From: Actinomycetota bacterium
GTDB lineage: Bacteria > Actinomycetota > Thermoleophilia > Gaiellales > Gaiellaceae
Assembly (NCBI GenBank): GCA_016870235.1
Contig: VGCB01000007.1
Coordinates: 1 to 16,605, forward strand
DNA: 16,605 nt
Reading direction: 5' to 3'
This document shows, in pieces, positions 1 to 8,201 of the stretch. The position numbers and the translations under genes are program-made. The notes under the pieces are model-generated. The model searched no databases. It was not told the origin of the DNA and saw only the letters and a list, made by a program, of their open reading frames with translations. The stretch's first letter is position 1, and every line of letters begins with the position of its first letter.

Positions 1-30
1 GCGCGGGGACGCGTCGGGGTGGGGCGGGCG

Positions 31-1827
31 GTGAGCTTGGATCCGATCACGTTCGAGGTAATCCGGAATGCGCTCGTGGCGGCGACGGACGAGATGGTGC
101 TGACGTTGCGGCGGGCGGCGTACTCGACGAACATCAAGACGCGGTCCGACTTCTCGTGCGCGTTCTTCGACGCCGAGCTGCGGGCGGTGGCGCAGGGGTT
201 CACGCAGCCGGTCCACCTCGGCTCGATGGTGAAGCAGGTGCTGCGGGCGATCGAGGAGTTCGGCCCCGGCGAGCTCGGGCCCGGCGACGTCATCATCACG
301 AACGACCCGTTCCCGAGCGGCGTGCACCTGAACGACGTGAGCCTGATCTCGCCGGTGCACGTGGACGGTGAGCTGCTCGGCTACGTCGCGAACCTCGCGC
401 ACCACGTCGACGTCGGCGGCGGCGCGCCGGCGAGCGTCGGCGCCTTCAAGGAGGTGTTCCAGGAGGGGGTCATCATCCCGCCGGTCAGGGTCGTGGCCGG
501 AGGCCGGATCGTCGAGGACGTGTTCGCGCTGATCCTCGCCCAGATCCGATCGAAGCACGAGACCGCGGGCGACTTCCGTGCGCAGATCGCCGCCAACGCG
601 ACCGGCGTCCGGCGGTTGCAGGCGCTCGCAGCCCGGCACGGTCGCCCGACCGTCGTCGAGACGATGCAGGAGCTCCTCGACTACACCGAGCGGCGGACGC
701 GCGCCGAGCTCGCCGCGCTGCCCCGCGGCACGTTCGAGGCGGAGGGGACGGTCGACGTCGACGGGTACACGGACGAGCCGGTGCGACTGCAGGTACGCGT
801 CGAGATCGGGCCCGACGGGGTCCGCTTCGACACGGGCGGCTCCGACCTCCAGCGGCGCGCGCCCGTCAACTCCACGCTCGCGCAGACGTTCTCCGCCTGC
901 GCGTACGCGCTCAAGTGCCTGATCGACCCCGACCTGCCGGTGAACGACGGCTTCTACCGGCTCGTGCGACTCGACGCGCCCGCCGGCACCGTCACGAACT
1001 GCAGCTGGCCGAGCCCGGTCGTCGGCGGCTGGGAGACGCAGACGCGGCTCGTCGACGTCGTCTTCAAGGCGCTGATCCCCGTCTTGCCGGAGCGGCTCCC
1101 CGCCGGCACGAAGGCGATGATGTGTCATGCCGGCTTCGGCGGCGTCGACCCCGTCACGAACGCGTACACGTGCTTCCTGGAGACGTTCGCCGGCGGCTAC
1201 GGCGGGCGCGCCGCGAGCGACGGGCCGGACGCCGTCCAGGCGCACGGGCAGAACACCGAGAACGCGCCGGTCGAGGAGACCGAGCTCAACTACCCGGTGC
1301 GCATCGCGCGGCTCTCCCTCGTCGAGGACTCCGACGGCGCCGGCCGCTTCCGCGGCGGCCTTGGGCTGCGCAAGGACTTCCTCTTCGACCGGCCGACGAC
1401 GTTCACGGTGCTCGCCGATCGCACGGCGGCGGGGCCGCAGGGCGCGTTCGGGGGCCACGCGGGCGGCCCGGCGGAGTACGTCCTCCTCCGCGCGGGCGTC
1501 GAGCGGCGGCTGCCGGCGAAGACGACGATCGAGCTCGAGGCAGGGGACGTCGTCAGCTACCGCACCTGCGGCGGCGGCGGATACGGGCCGCCGGAGGAGC
1601 GCGAGCCCGAGCGGGTGCTCCGCGACGTGCTCGAGGGCAAGGTGAGCGCCGAGCGGGCGCGCGACGTGTACCGCGTCGCCGTGCGGGACGGCGCCGTGGA
1701 TGGGGACGAGACCACGACGTTGCGCGGGGGCCGTCCGACTGAAGTCGGACGGGGTCGTGTGGGCGTGGCACAGGATTACCGCGTCCGGCTTCAGCCGGAC
1801 GCGTCCTCGGCAAGGAGTGCCGGGTGA
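31..1827 (+). CDS. hyuB: Hydantoinase B/oxoprolinase family protein, copy 1
   Basis: Product of 598 residues, the B subunit of an ATP-dependent hydantoinase/5-oxoprolinase-type enzyme that, with the A subunit encoded downstream, would open a cyclic amide (hydantoin, oxoproline or similar); the true substrate cannot be read. Family landmarks are an N-terminal SLDPITFEVIRNAL, NDPFPSGVHLNDV from residue 91, AHHVDVGG around residues 123-130, and a C-terminal CGGGGYG from residue 513. A GTG at position 19 is in frame, but the GTG at 31 gives the same N-terminus as the neighbouring paralogue and is preferred. The gene is collinear with copy 2 without indels to beyond residue 513, then carries about 30 extra C-terminal residues encoded by two REP-like palindromes. 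Its stop overlaps the GTG start of copy 2. The family call is sure; the specificity is not. Confidence 0.93.
   Translation: MSLDPITFEVIRNALVAATDEMVLTLRRAAYSTNIKTRSDFSCAFFDAELRAVAQGFTQPVHLGSMVKQVLRAIEEFGPGELGPGDVIITNDPFPSGVHLNDVSLISPVHVDGELLGYVANLAHHVDVGGGAPASVGAFKEVFQEGVIIPPVRVVAGGRIVEDVFALILAQIRSKHETAGDFRAQIAANATGVRRLQALAARHGRPTVVETMQELLDYTERRTRAELAALPRGTFEAEGTVDVDGYTDEPVRLQVRVEIGPDGVRFDTGGSDLQRRAPVNSTLAQTFSACAYALKCLIDPDLPVNDGFYRLVRLDAPAGTVTNCSWPSPVVGGWETQTRLVDVVFKALIPVLPERLPAGTKAMMCHAGFGGVDPVTNAYTCFLETFAGGYGGRAASDGPDAVQAHGQNTENAPVEETELNYPVRIARLSLVEDSDGAGRFRGGLGLRKDFLFDRPTTFTVLADRTAAGPQGAFGGHAGGPAEYVLLRAGVERRLPAKTTIELEAGDVVSYRTCGGGGYGPPEEREPERVLRDVLEGKVSAERARDVYRVAVRDGAVDGDETTTLRGGRPTEVGRGRVGVAQDYRVRLQPDASSARSAG
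1731..1752. repeat. REP-like palindrome 1
   Basis: Perfect 9-bp arms CCGTCCGAC and GTCGGACGG flank the loop TGAA. It belongs to the same family as the palindromes at 1780, 14305 and 14406, and forms an inverted pair with the one at 1780, whose loop is TTCA. It lies inside the 3' end of the first hydantoinase-B gene. Confidence 0.8.
1780..1803. repeat. REP-like palindrome 2
   Basis: Perfect 10-bp arms CGCGTCCGGC and GCCGGACGCG flank the loop TTCA. Its loop is the reverse complement of the loop of palindrome 1, so the two are head to head, 27 bases apart. It ends only 8 bases before the AAGGAG (1812-1817) that serves as ribosome-binding site of the next gene. Confidence 0.82.
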
Positions 1828-3530
1828 GCCTCGATCCGATCACGTTCGAGGTGATCCGGAATGCGCTCGTGGCGGCGACGGACGAGATGGTGCTGACGTT
1901 GCGGCGGGCGGCGTACTCGACGAACATCAAGACGCGGTCGGACTTCTCGACGGCGTTCTTCGATACGGAGCTGCGGGCGGTGGCGCAGGGGTTCACGCAG
2001 CCGGTTCACCTCGGCTCGATGGTCGAGCAGGTGCCGAAGGCGGTTCGCACCTACGGCGCCGAGCGGCTCGGCCCCGGCGACGTGATCGTCACCAACGACC
2101 CCCACCCGAGCGGCGTGCACCTGAACGACGTGAGCCTGATCTCGCCGGTGCACGTGGACGGCGAGCTGCTCGGCTACGTCGCGAACCTCGCGCACCACGT
2201 CGACGTCGGCGGCGGCGCGCCCGCGAGCATCGGCGCCTTCAAGGAGGTGTTCCAGGAGGGCGTGATCATCCCGCCGGTCCGCCTCGTCGAGGGAGGGGTC
2301 ATCGTCCGCGACGTCTTCAAGCTCATCCTCGCGCAGATCCGCTCGAAGCACGAGACCGGAGGCGACTTCCGGGCGCAGGTCGCCGCGAACGCGACCGGAG
2401 TGCGGCGGATCCGGGCGCTCGCCGCCCGCCACGGGCGGCAGACGCTCCGCGCCGCGATGGGCGAGCTGCTCGACTACACCGAGCGGCGCACACGGGCAGA
2501 GCTGGCGGGGCTTCCGCACGGGGTCTACGCGTCGGAGGGCACCGTCGACAACGACGGCTACACGGACGAGCCGGTCCACCTCAGGGCGCGCATCGAGCTC
2601 GCCGCGGACGGGGCCCGCTTCGACACGATCGGCTCCGATCCGCAGCGCCGCGCGCCCGTGAACTCGACCTACGCGATGACGTTCTCGGCGTGCGCGTACG
2701 CGCTCAAGTGCCTGATCGACCCCGACCTGCCCGTGAACGACGGCTTCTACCGCGTGATCGAGCTCGACGCGCCCCTCGGCACGGTCACGAACTGCGCCTG
2801 GCCCGGAGCCGTCGTCGGCGGCTGGGAGACGCAGACGCGGCTCGTCGACGTCATGTTCCGGGCCCTGCTGCCGGCGTTCGAGCATCGCCTCCCGGCGGGC
2901 ACGAAGGCGATGATGTGCCAGGCGGGCTTCGGCTCGCTCGACCTCGCGAAGGGCAAGTACGTCTGCTTCTACGACACGCTCGCGGGTGGCTACGGCGGGC
3001 GCCTCGACCGCGACGGGCCGGATGCCGTCCAGACGCACGGGCAGAACACCGAGAACGCGCCGATCGAGGAGACCGAGCTCAACTACCCGGTGCGCATCGA
3101 CCGGCTGTGCCTCGTCGAGGACTCCGACGGGGCCGGCCGCCGCCGCGGTGGGCTCGGCGTCCGCAAGGACTATCGCTTCGACCGTCCGACCACGTTCACG
3201 ATCCTCGCCGACCGCGACAAGGCGGGGCCGCACGGCGCCCTCGGCGGCCACCCAGGTCGGAAGGCCGAGTACGTGCTCATCCGCGACGGCGAGGAGACCC
3301 GGCTCGGCTCGAAGACGACGGTCGAGCTCGTCGCCGGCGACCTGCTGAGCGTCCGCTCGTGCGGGGGCGGCGGCTACGGGCCGCCCGAGGAGCGCGAGCC
3401 GGAGCGCGTGCTGCGCGACGTGCTCGAGGGCAAGGTGAGCGCCGAGCGGGCGCGCGCCGTCTACCGGGTCGCGATCGACGGGCGTACCGTCGACGCGGCC
3501 GCCACCGACCAGCTGAGGAGCACGGGATGA
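1824..3530 (+). CDS. hyuB: Hydantoinase B/oxoprolinase family protein, copy 2
   Basis: Product of 568 residues, a tandem paralogue of the preceding gene with roughly four-fifths of residues identical by eye. It keeps the same landmarks at the same residue numbers: NDPHPSGVHLNDV from 91, AHHVDVGG near 123-130, and CGGGGYG from 513. The GTG start at 1824 overlaps the upstream TGA and is preceded by AAGGAG at 1812-1817, a good ribosome-binding site. The C-terminus ends naturally near LRSTG, without the REP-derived tail of copy 1, so this copy probably shows the ancestral length. The stop overlaps the ATG of the hydantoinase-A gene (ATGA), which suggests translational coupling and a direct A-B partnership. 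The distinct role of two B copies is unknown; separate substrate ranges or a redundant duplication are both possible. Confidence 0.94.
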   Translation: MSLDPITFEVIRNALVAATDEMVLTLRRAAYSTNIKTRSDFSTAFFDTELRAVAQGFTQPVHLGSMVEQVPKAVRTYGAERLGPGDVIVTNDPHPSGVHLNDVSLISPVHVDGELLGYVANLAHHVDVGGGAPASIGAFKEVFQEGVIIPPVRLVEGGVIVRDVFKLILAQIRSKHETGGDFRAQVAANATGVRRIRALAARHGRQTLRAAMGELLDYTERRTRAELAGLPHGVYASEGTVDNDGYTDEPVHLRARIELAADGARFDTIGSDPQRRAPVNSTYAMTFSACAYALKCLIDPDLPVNDGFYRVIELDAPLGTVTNCAWPGAVVGGWETQTRLVDVMFRALLPAFEHRLPAGTKAMMCQAGFGSLDLAKGKYVCFYDTLAGGYGGRLDRDGPDAVQTHGQNTENAPIEETELNYPVRIDRLCLVEDSDGAGRRRGGLGVRKDYRFDRPTTFTILADRDKAGPHGALGGHPGRKAEYVLIRDGEETRLGSKTTVELVAGDLLSVRSCGGGGYGPPEEREPERVLRDVLEGKVSAERARAVYRVAIDGRTVDAAATDQLRSTG

Positions 3531-5587
3531 GCGTCAGGCTCGCGATCGACATCGGCGGCACCTTCACCGACGCGACGCTCGTCGACGACGCGACCGGACG
3601 GGTGTCGATCGCGAAGGTGCTGACGACGCCGTCCGATCCGTCCGAGGGGTTCATGCAGGCGGCCGAGCGGGCGCTCGTGGAGGGCGAGGTCGAGCCGGCC
3701 GACGTAGGGCTCGTGGTGCACGCGACGACCGTGGCCACCAACGCGATCATCGAGGGCAAGATCGCGCGCAGCGGCTTCGTCACGACCGACGGGTTCCGCG
3801 ACCTGCTCGAGATCGCCCGCCAGGTGCGCCCGACGCTCTACGACACGCAGTTCGAGAAGGCGCCGCCGCTCGTGCCGCGCGACCGGGCCGTCGTCGTCGC
3901 CGAGCGGCTCGGCCCGGCGGGGGACGTGCTCCAGCCACTCGACGACGGCTCGGTGCGCGAGGCGGCGGCGATCCTGCGGCGCGAGGGCGTCGAGTCGGTC
4001 GCCGTGTGCCTGCTGCACGCGTACGTCAACCCCGACCACGAGCAGCGGGTGGGCGAGATCCTCGCCGAGGCGCTTCCCGGCGTGCCCATCTCGCTCTCCT
4101 CGGACGTGGCGCCGGAGTTCCGCGAGTACCTCCGCGCCTCGACGACGGTGATCAACGCCGTCATCCGTCCGGTCGTCGAGCACTACCTCGCGGGCATCGA
4201 GGCCCGTCTCGCCGCGGCCGGCGTCGAGGCGAAGCTGCTCGTGATGCAGTCGAGCGGCGGCGTCTTCGGCTCGGATGCGGCGCGACGGCGGCCCGTCTTC
4301 ATGGTCGAGTCCGGTCCTGCCGCCGGCGTCATCGCCTCGGCCCATCTAGGCGAGACGATCGGGATCCGCGACGTCCTCTCCTTCGACATGGGCGGCACGA
4401 CCGCGAAGGTCGGGCTCATCCAGGACGGCCGGCCGTCCGTGACGAAGGACTACAACGTCGGTGGGCATGCGGGCGCCGGGATCGGCGGCATGTCGCTCTC
4501 CGGCTATCCCGTTCGGACGCCGGTCGTCGACCTCGTCGAGATCGGCGCCGGCGGCGGCTCGATCGCCTGGGTCGACTCCGGCGGGCTCCTGCGCGTCGGC
4601 CCGCGGAGCGCGGGGGCCGATCCGGGGCCCGTCTGCTACCGGCGCGGCGGCACCGAGCCGACGGTGACCGACGCGAACGTCGTGCTCGGCCGCCTCAATC
4701 CCCGCTACTTCCTCGGCGGCGAGATCTCGCTCGACGTCGAGGGGGCCGCCCGCGCGATCGAGGAGCGCTGTGCGACACCGCTCGGGCTCACCGTCACCGA
4801 GGCGGCGAACGGGATCGTCGAGATCGCGAACGCGGCGATGGTGAACGCGCTGCATCTGATCTCGGTGCAGCGGGGCTACGACCCGCGCGACTTCGTGCTC
4901 ATCGGCTTCGGCGGCGCCGGGCCGGTGCACGCGAACGCTCTCGCCCGGGACGCCGAGATGCCAACCCTCCTGATCCCCCGGAGCCCGGGCATCTTCTCTG
5001 CCACCGGCCTGCTGACGACCGACCTCAAGTGGGACGCGGCGCAGACGGTGATGCGGCCGGTCGAGGAGCTCGGGGGCGAGGAGATGGAGGCGGCGTTCAT
5101 GCGGCTCGAGGCGAAGGGACGCGCCGAGCTCGAGCGCGAGGGGATCGCCGCGGACGCGATCGAGTGCGTCCGGCAGGTCGACCTCCGCTATGTCGGACAG
5201 AGCTTCGAGCTGACGATCCCAGGGGGCGACGGGCTGCTCGACCGCTTCAACGCCGAGCACCATCGCACGTACGGGTTCAGCGCTCCCGGCGAGCCGGTCG
5301 AGGTCGTGAGCCTCCGCCTGACGAGCGTGGGACGGATCCCCAAGCCGCCCGCTCGCCAGGCCGGATCGGAGGGGAGCGTGACGCCGAAAGAGCGGCGCCC
5401 GGTGTTCTTCGCGGAGGCCGGCGGCTACGTCGACTGCCCGATCTACGGGCGCTACGAGCTTCCGGCCGGGGCGTCGTTCCCGGGCCCGGCGGTGGTGGAG
5501 GAGTTCGACTCGACCGTCGTCGTCCACCCGGGCTTCGCCGTGCGCGTCGACCCGATCGGCAACCTGATCATCGAGAGAGAGGCGTAG
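3527..5587 (+). CDS. hyuA: Hydantoinase A/oxoprolinase family protein
   Basis: Product of 686 residues, the ATP-binding A subunit of the ATP-dependent hydantoinase/oxoprolinase family, normally about 680-700 residues. The N-terminal domain (about residues 4-185) begins with the phosphate-binding DIGGTFTD (8-15). The central actin-fold/hydantoinase A domain (about 200-490) shows MQSSGG from 240 and DMGGTTAK from 287. The C-terminal domain (about 500-686) ends near GNLIIEREA. The protein should be cytoplasmic and pair with a B subunit. The ATG at 3527 overlaps the stop of the second hydantoinase-B gene and has GAGGAG at 3515-3520, six bases upstream. The reading frame stays open far upstream of this ATG, but there it only shadows hydantoinase B. 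Substrate choice (N-methylhydantoin, oxoproline, other lactams) cannot be decided from the sequence. Confidence 0.95.
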   Translation: MSVRLAIDIGGTFTDATLVDDATGRVSIAKVLTTPSDPSEGFMQAAERALVEGEVEPADVGLVVHATTVATNAIIEGKIARSGFVTTDGFRDLLEIARQVRPTLYDTQFEKAPPLVPRDRAVVVAERLGPAGDVLQPLDDGSVREAAAILRREGVESVAVCLLHAYVNPDHEQRVGEILAEALPGVPISLSSDVAPEFREYLRASTTVINAVIRPVVEHYLAGIEARLAAAGVEAKLLVMQSSGGVFGSDAARRRPVFMVESGPAAGVIASAHLGETIGIRDVLSFDMGGTTAKVGLIQDGRPSVTKDYNVGGHAGAGIGGMSLSGYPVRTPVVDLVEIGAGGGSIAWVDSGGLLRVGPRSAGADPGPVCYRRGGTEPTVTDANVVLGRLNPRYFLGGEISLDVEGAARAIEERCATPLGLTVTEAANGIVEIANAAMVNALHLISVQRGYDPRDFVLIGFGGAGPVHANALARDAEMPTLLIPRSPGIFSATGLLTTDLKWDAAQTVMRPVEELGGEEMEAAFMRLEAKGRAELEREGIAADAIECVRQVDLRYVGQSFELTIPGGDGLLDRFNAEHHRTYGFSAPGEPVEVVSLRLTSVGRIPKPPARQAGSEGSVTPKERRPVFFAEAGGYVDCPIYGRYELPAGASFPGPAVVEEFDSTVVVHPGFAVRVDPIGNLIIEREA

Positions 5588-5589
5588 GC

Positions 5590-6528
5590 ATGGCGTATAG
5601 CATCGTGCTGGCGAAGGACGTGATGATCCCCGTGCGCGACGGGATCCGGCTCGCGACCGATGTGTACCGGCCCGCCGTCGACGACGCCCTCGCCGACGGC
5701 CGCTTCCCGACCATCCTCCTCCGGACGCCGTACGACAAGACGGACAAGCGCTACACGGAGATCGCCGACACCTTCGTCCCCCACGGCTACGCCGTCGTCC
5801 TCCAGGACCTGCGCGACCGCTACCGGTCCGAGGGAACGCGGGACTACACCCATACGGTGACACCTCAGCAGGGGACGGACGGCTACGACACCGTCGAGTG
5901 GGTCGCGGCGCAGCCCTGGTCGAACGGGAAGGTCGGCACGTGCGGCAGCTCGTACGCGGCGATCACGCAGGTGCGCATGGCGCTCGAGCGGCCGCCGCAT
6001 CTGAGTGCGATCTGGCCGGACGCGGTGCCGACCAACTCGTTCCAGAACCAGGCGCGGGAGGGCGGCGCGATGCAGCTCCACATGTTCTGGGCGCTCTTCA
6101 TCCATGCGCAGGACTCGCAGGACATCGCCGGCCGGCCCGACCTCCAGGACGAGGTGTGGGACGACCTCCGGCGAATGCGAGAGCTGCTCGACTCGACCCC
6201 GTACAGGCGCGGACAGCTCTCTCTCCGGCATACACCCGAGCTCGAGGACGCGCTGATCGCCTACTACACCCAGGGCACCTACGACGAGTTCTGGGCGCAG
6301 GAGTCGAACGACTTCACCGCGCATTGGGATCGCCACGCCGACATCCCCGGCACGTTCACGACCGGCTGGTTCGACGCGTTCCCACACGCCGACAGCGAGT
6401 ACTTCGCCGAGATGAAGCGGCGCAACGCGAGCCCGCAGCGGCTCGTGATCGGCCCGTGGAGCCACGTCGGGATGCGTGGCGACTCGAGCTTCTGCCGTGA
6501 CGTCGACTTCGGGCCCGAGAGCGTGTAG
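5590..6528 (+). CDS. CocE/NonD-family alpha/beta hydrolase, truncated by amber codon
   Basis: Open frame of 312 residues covering the alpha/beta-hydrolase domain of the X-Pro dipeptidyl-peptidase (S15)/cocaine-esterase family, serine hydrolases of acyl esters or amides. The N-terminal MIPVRDGIRLATDVYRP is typical. The expected triad is present: Ser121 in GSSY, Asp262 in GWFDAF, and His292 in GPWSHVG. The ATG lies 2 bases after the hydantoinase-A stop, so the gene belongs to that operon. The frame ends at TAG (6526-6528) just after DFGPESV, but the same frame continues with clear family sequence (GVKRYFAEQLRWFDRWLKE). I infer a TGG-to-TAG nonsense change or a sequencing error. The usual C-terminal jelly-roll domain is missing from this product, so it is probably inactive or unstable even though the triad survives. 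Confidence 0.88.
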   Translation: MAYSIVLAKDVMIPVRDGIRLATDVYRPAVDDALADGRFPTILLRTPYDKTDKRYTEIADTFVPHGYAVVLQDLRDRYRSEGTRDYTHTVTPQQGTDGYDTVEWVAAQPWSNGKVGTCGSSYAAITQVRMALERPPHLSAIWPDAVPTNSFQNQAREGGAMQLHMFWALFIHAQDSQDIAGRPDLQDEVWDDLRRMRELLDSTPYRRGQLSLRHTPELEDALIAYYTQGTYDEFWAQESNDFTAHWDRHADIPGTFTTGWFDAFPHADSEYFAEMKRRNASPQRLVIGPWSHVGMRGDSSFCRDVDFGPESV

Positions 6529-6737
6529 GGCGTCAAGCGCTATTTCGCCGAGCAACTGCGCTGGTTCGACCGCTGGCTCAAGGAGGAGCCGAACGGCCTC
6601 GAGGACGAGCCACCCGTCCGGATCTTCGTCATGGGCGGCGGCAGCGGCAAGCGTCTCGCGAGCGGGAAGCTCGACCGCGGTGGTCGCTGGCGCGACGAGT
6701 ACCGTCGCTCGGCGGCCTCCTCTGCCAGATCGGCGAG
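6529..6737 (+). pseudogene. Remnant of the CocE/NonD hydrolase after the amber codon, with a frame change
   Basis: The original frame reads GVKRYFAEQLRWFDRWLKEEP, then VRIFVMGGGSGKR and GGRWRDEYR up to about 6704, all typical of CocE/NonD hydrolases after the catalytic domain. From about 6702 the family sequence resumes two frames later as PSLGGLLCQIGELP, joining the open frame that starts at 6738. The stretch that usually lies between GGRWRDE and the GGLLCQ-like segment (some tens of residues) is absent. This points to a deletion whose length is not a multiple of three. There is no independent start site here. Confidence 0.75.
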
Positions 6738-8027
6738 TTGCCGGCCGGCGACGGCTCCGATCAGGAGCAGATGTGGACGCGGTTCCTGAACCCCGTCCTG
6801 CGGCTGCGGAACGTCCTCTCGCCCGGCCCCGATCACCAGAAGGAGACGCCGGAGGTGTTCGGCGCGCGCGAGCCCTACCCGCTCCTCCGCGACCGGCCGG
6901 ACGTCCTCTGCTTCCGCACCGATCCGCTCGCCGGGCCGGTCGAGGTTACGGGACCGGTGACGGTGACGCTCTGGATCGCGTCGAGCGCGCCCGACACCGA
7001 CTTCACGGCGAAGCTCGTCGACGAGCACCCGCCGAGCGAGGACTACCCGGACGGCTATCACCTCGGCCTCACGGACTCCGTGATCCGCTGCCGCTACCGC
7101 GAGGGCTTCGATCGCGAGGTGCTGATGGAGCCTGGAGAGGCCTACGACCTCGGCAAGGTGCACGGCGTGCCGTGCCACCGGCTCTGGGGCGGCCGGGTGC
7201 GCGACGACGTGCGCCTCTACGGCCACCTCGGTGGCGGGCACATGGAGTCGATGTACGAGACCGAGGAGGCCGGGCGGATGGCGGAGCTCGCCCGGGCGAT
7301 GGTCGAGCAGGGCTTCACCGCGTTCAAGTCGATGGCCGTGCCCGCCACGGCGCCGCTCGAGGGGCTCGCGCCGATCCGCCAGGCGGAGCGTTGCGTCGCC
7401 GCGATGCGCGAGGCGGTGGGGGAGGGCGTCGACATCATGGTCGACTGCCACGCCCGGCCGAGCCCGCGCATGGCGCACCTGTTCGCGAAGGCGCTCGAGC
7501 CGTACGGGCTCTTCTCGCTCGAGGAGCCGTGCTGGCCCGAGCGGATCGACGACATCGCCGACGTCCAGCGGTCGGTGTCGACCCCGATCGCCACGGGCGA
7601 GCGGCTCGTCGGCGTCCACGCTTTCCGTGAGCTCCTCGAGAAGCGCGCGTGCAGCGTCATCCAGCCGGACATCACGCACTGCGGCGGGCTCACCGAGGCG
7701 CGCCGGATCGCCGCACTGGCCGAGACGTACCGCGTCGCGCTCGCGCCGCACAACCCGCAGGGACCGGTCTCGACCGCCGCCTCGATCGAGCTCGGTCTGG
7801 CGACGCCGTCGTACGTCATCTGCGAGGCGGTCACGTCGGACGTCCCCTGGCGCGACGAGGTGGCGGCGCCGTCGCACGAGATCGATCGCGACGGGATGCG
7901 CGCGCTGCCCGGCGAGAAGCCGGGGCTCGGGATCGAGATCGACCTCGACGTGGTCGCGAAGCACCCGTTCCAGCCGGACATCCCGATGCGCCTCTACTAC
8001 GCCGACGGGAGCGTCGGGGACTGGTAG
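6738..8027 (+). pseudogene. Chimeric ORF: CocE C-terminal fragment fused to an N-terminally truncated galactonate-dehydratase-like enolase
   Basis: Open frame of 429 codons (TTG at 6738, or ATG at 6771). Residues 1 to about 138 are the first half of the CocE/NonD C-terminal beta domain (DVLCFRTDPL, VEVTGPVTVTLWI, DTDFTAKLVD). From about residue 139 the sequence becomes a mandelate racemase/enolase-superfamily barrel closest to D-galactonate dehydratase: GVPCHRLWGG, Asp236 and His238 in VDCH, Glu262 in EEP, Glu288 in GER, His338 in APHNPQG, and a C-terminal DGSVGDW. Metal ligands and catalytic histidines therefore survive, but the N-terminal capping domain (about 110 residues) is missing. The family switch falls near 7140-7155 without breaking the frame. 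I infer a deletion that removed the end of one gene and the start of the next; an assembly join is the alternative. A functional dehydratase is unlikely. Confidence 0.8.
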
Positions 8028-8084
8028 GGCGCTGGGCGGTCGGATCGCCTAGCGCGCTCGGCAGACCGTCGCGGCGGCCGAGTT

Positions 8085-8110
8085 GGAACGAAGTCGGAAC
8101 GGTTTGGAAC
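8085..8110. promoter_or_regulatory. Three phased GGAAC direct repeats
   Basis: GGAAC occurs at 8085-8089, 8096-8100 and 8106-8110, with start-to-start spacing of 11 and 10 bases, so one face of the helix. A TAGGCT at 8133-8138 could be a -10 box. GGAAC also resembles ECF-sigma -35 elements, but I see no convincing matching -10. No clear gene follows directly, so the role is open. Confidence 0.3.
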
Positions 8111-8167
8111 AGACGCGCAACACTTTGCGGGTTAGGCTCATTGCCAGAAGGGGAGGAGGCCGGTGGC

Positions 8168-8201
8168 CCAGGGACGATGTCCGTTTCGGACAGGTCCCTG
8201 G
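8168..8201. repeat. Strong two-stage hairpin
   Basis: Outer arms CCAGGGAC (8168-8175) and GTCCCTGG (8194-8201) enclose inner arms TGTCCG (8178-8183) and CGGACA (8187-8192), with a TTT loop. This gives 14 base pairs in 34 bases with small internal bulges. No T-run follows, so it is not a canonical intrinsic terminator. It may be a dispersed palindromic element or part of a structured leader. Confidence 0.6.

Noticed and set aside
1791..3251. Long antisense open frame (486 codons) across hydantoinase B copy 2
   Set aside because: It mirrors a strongly supported gene in very GC-rich DNA; its product is low-complexity Arg/Ala/Val/Glu-rich with no family features.
1700..3526. Long upstream extension of the hydantoinase-A frame
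   Set aside because: The extension is an out-of-frame reading of hydantoinase B copy 2, rich in Arg and Pro; the family N-terminus starts at 3527 with a good ribosome-binding site.
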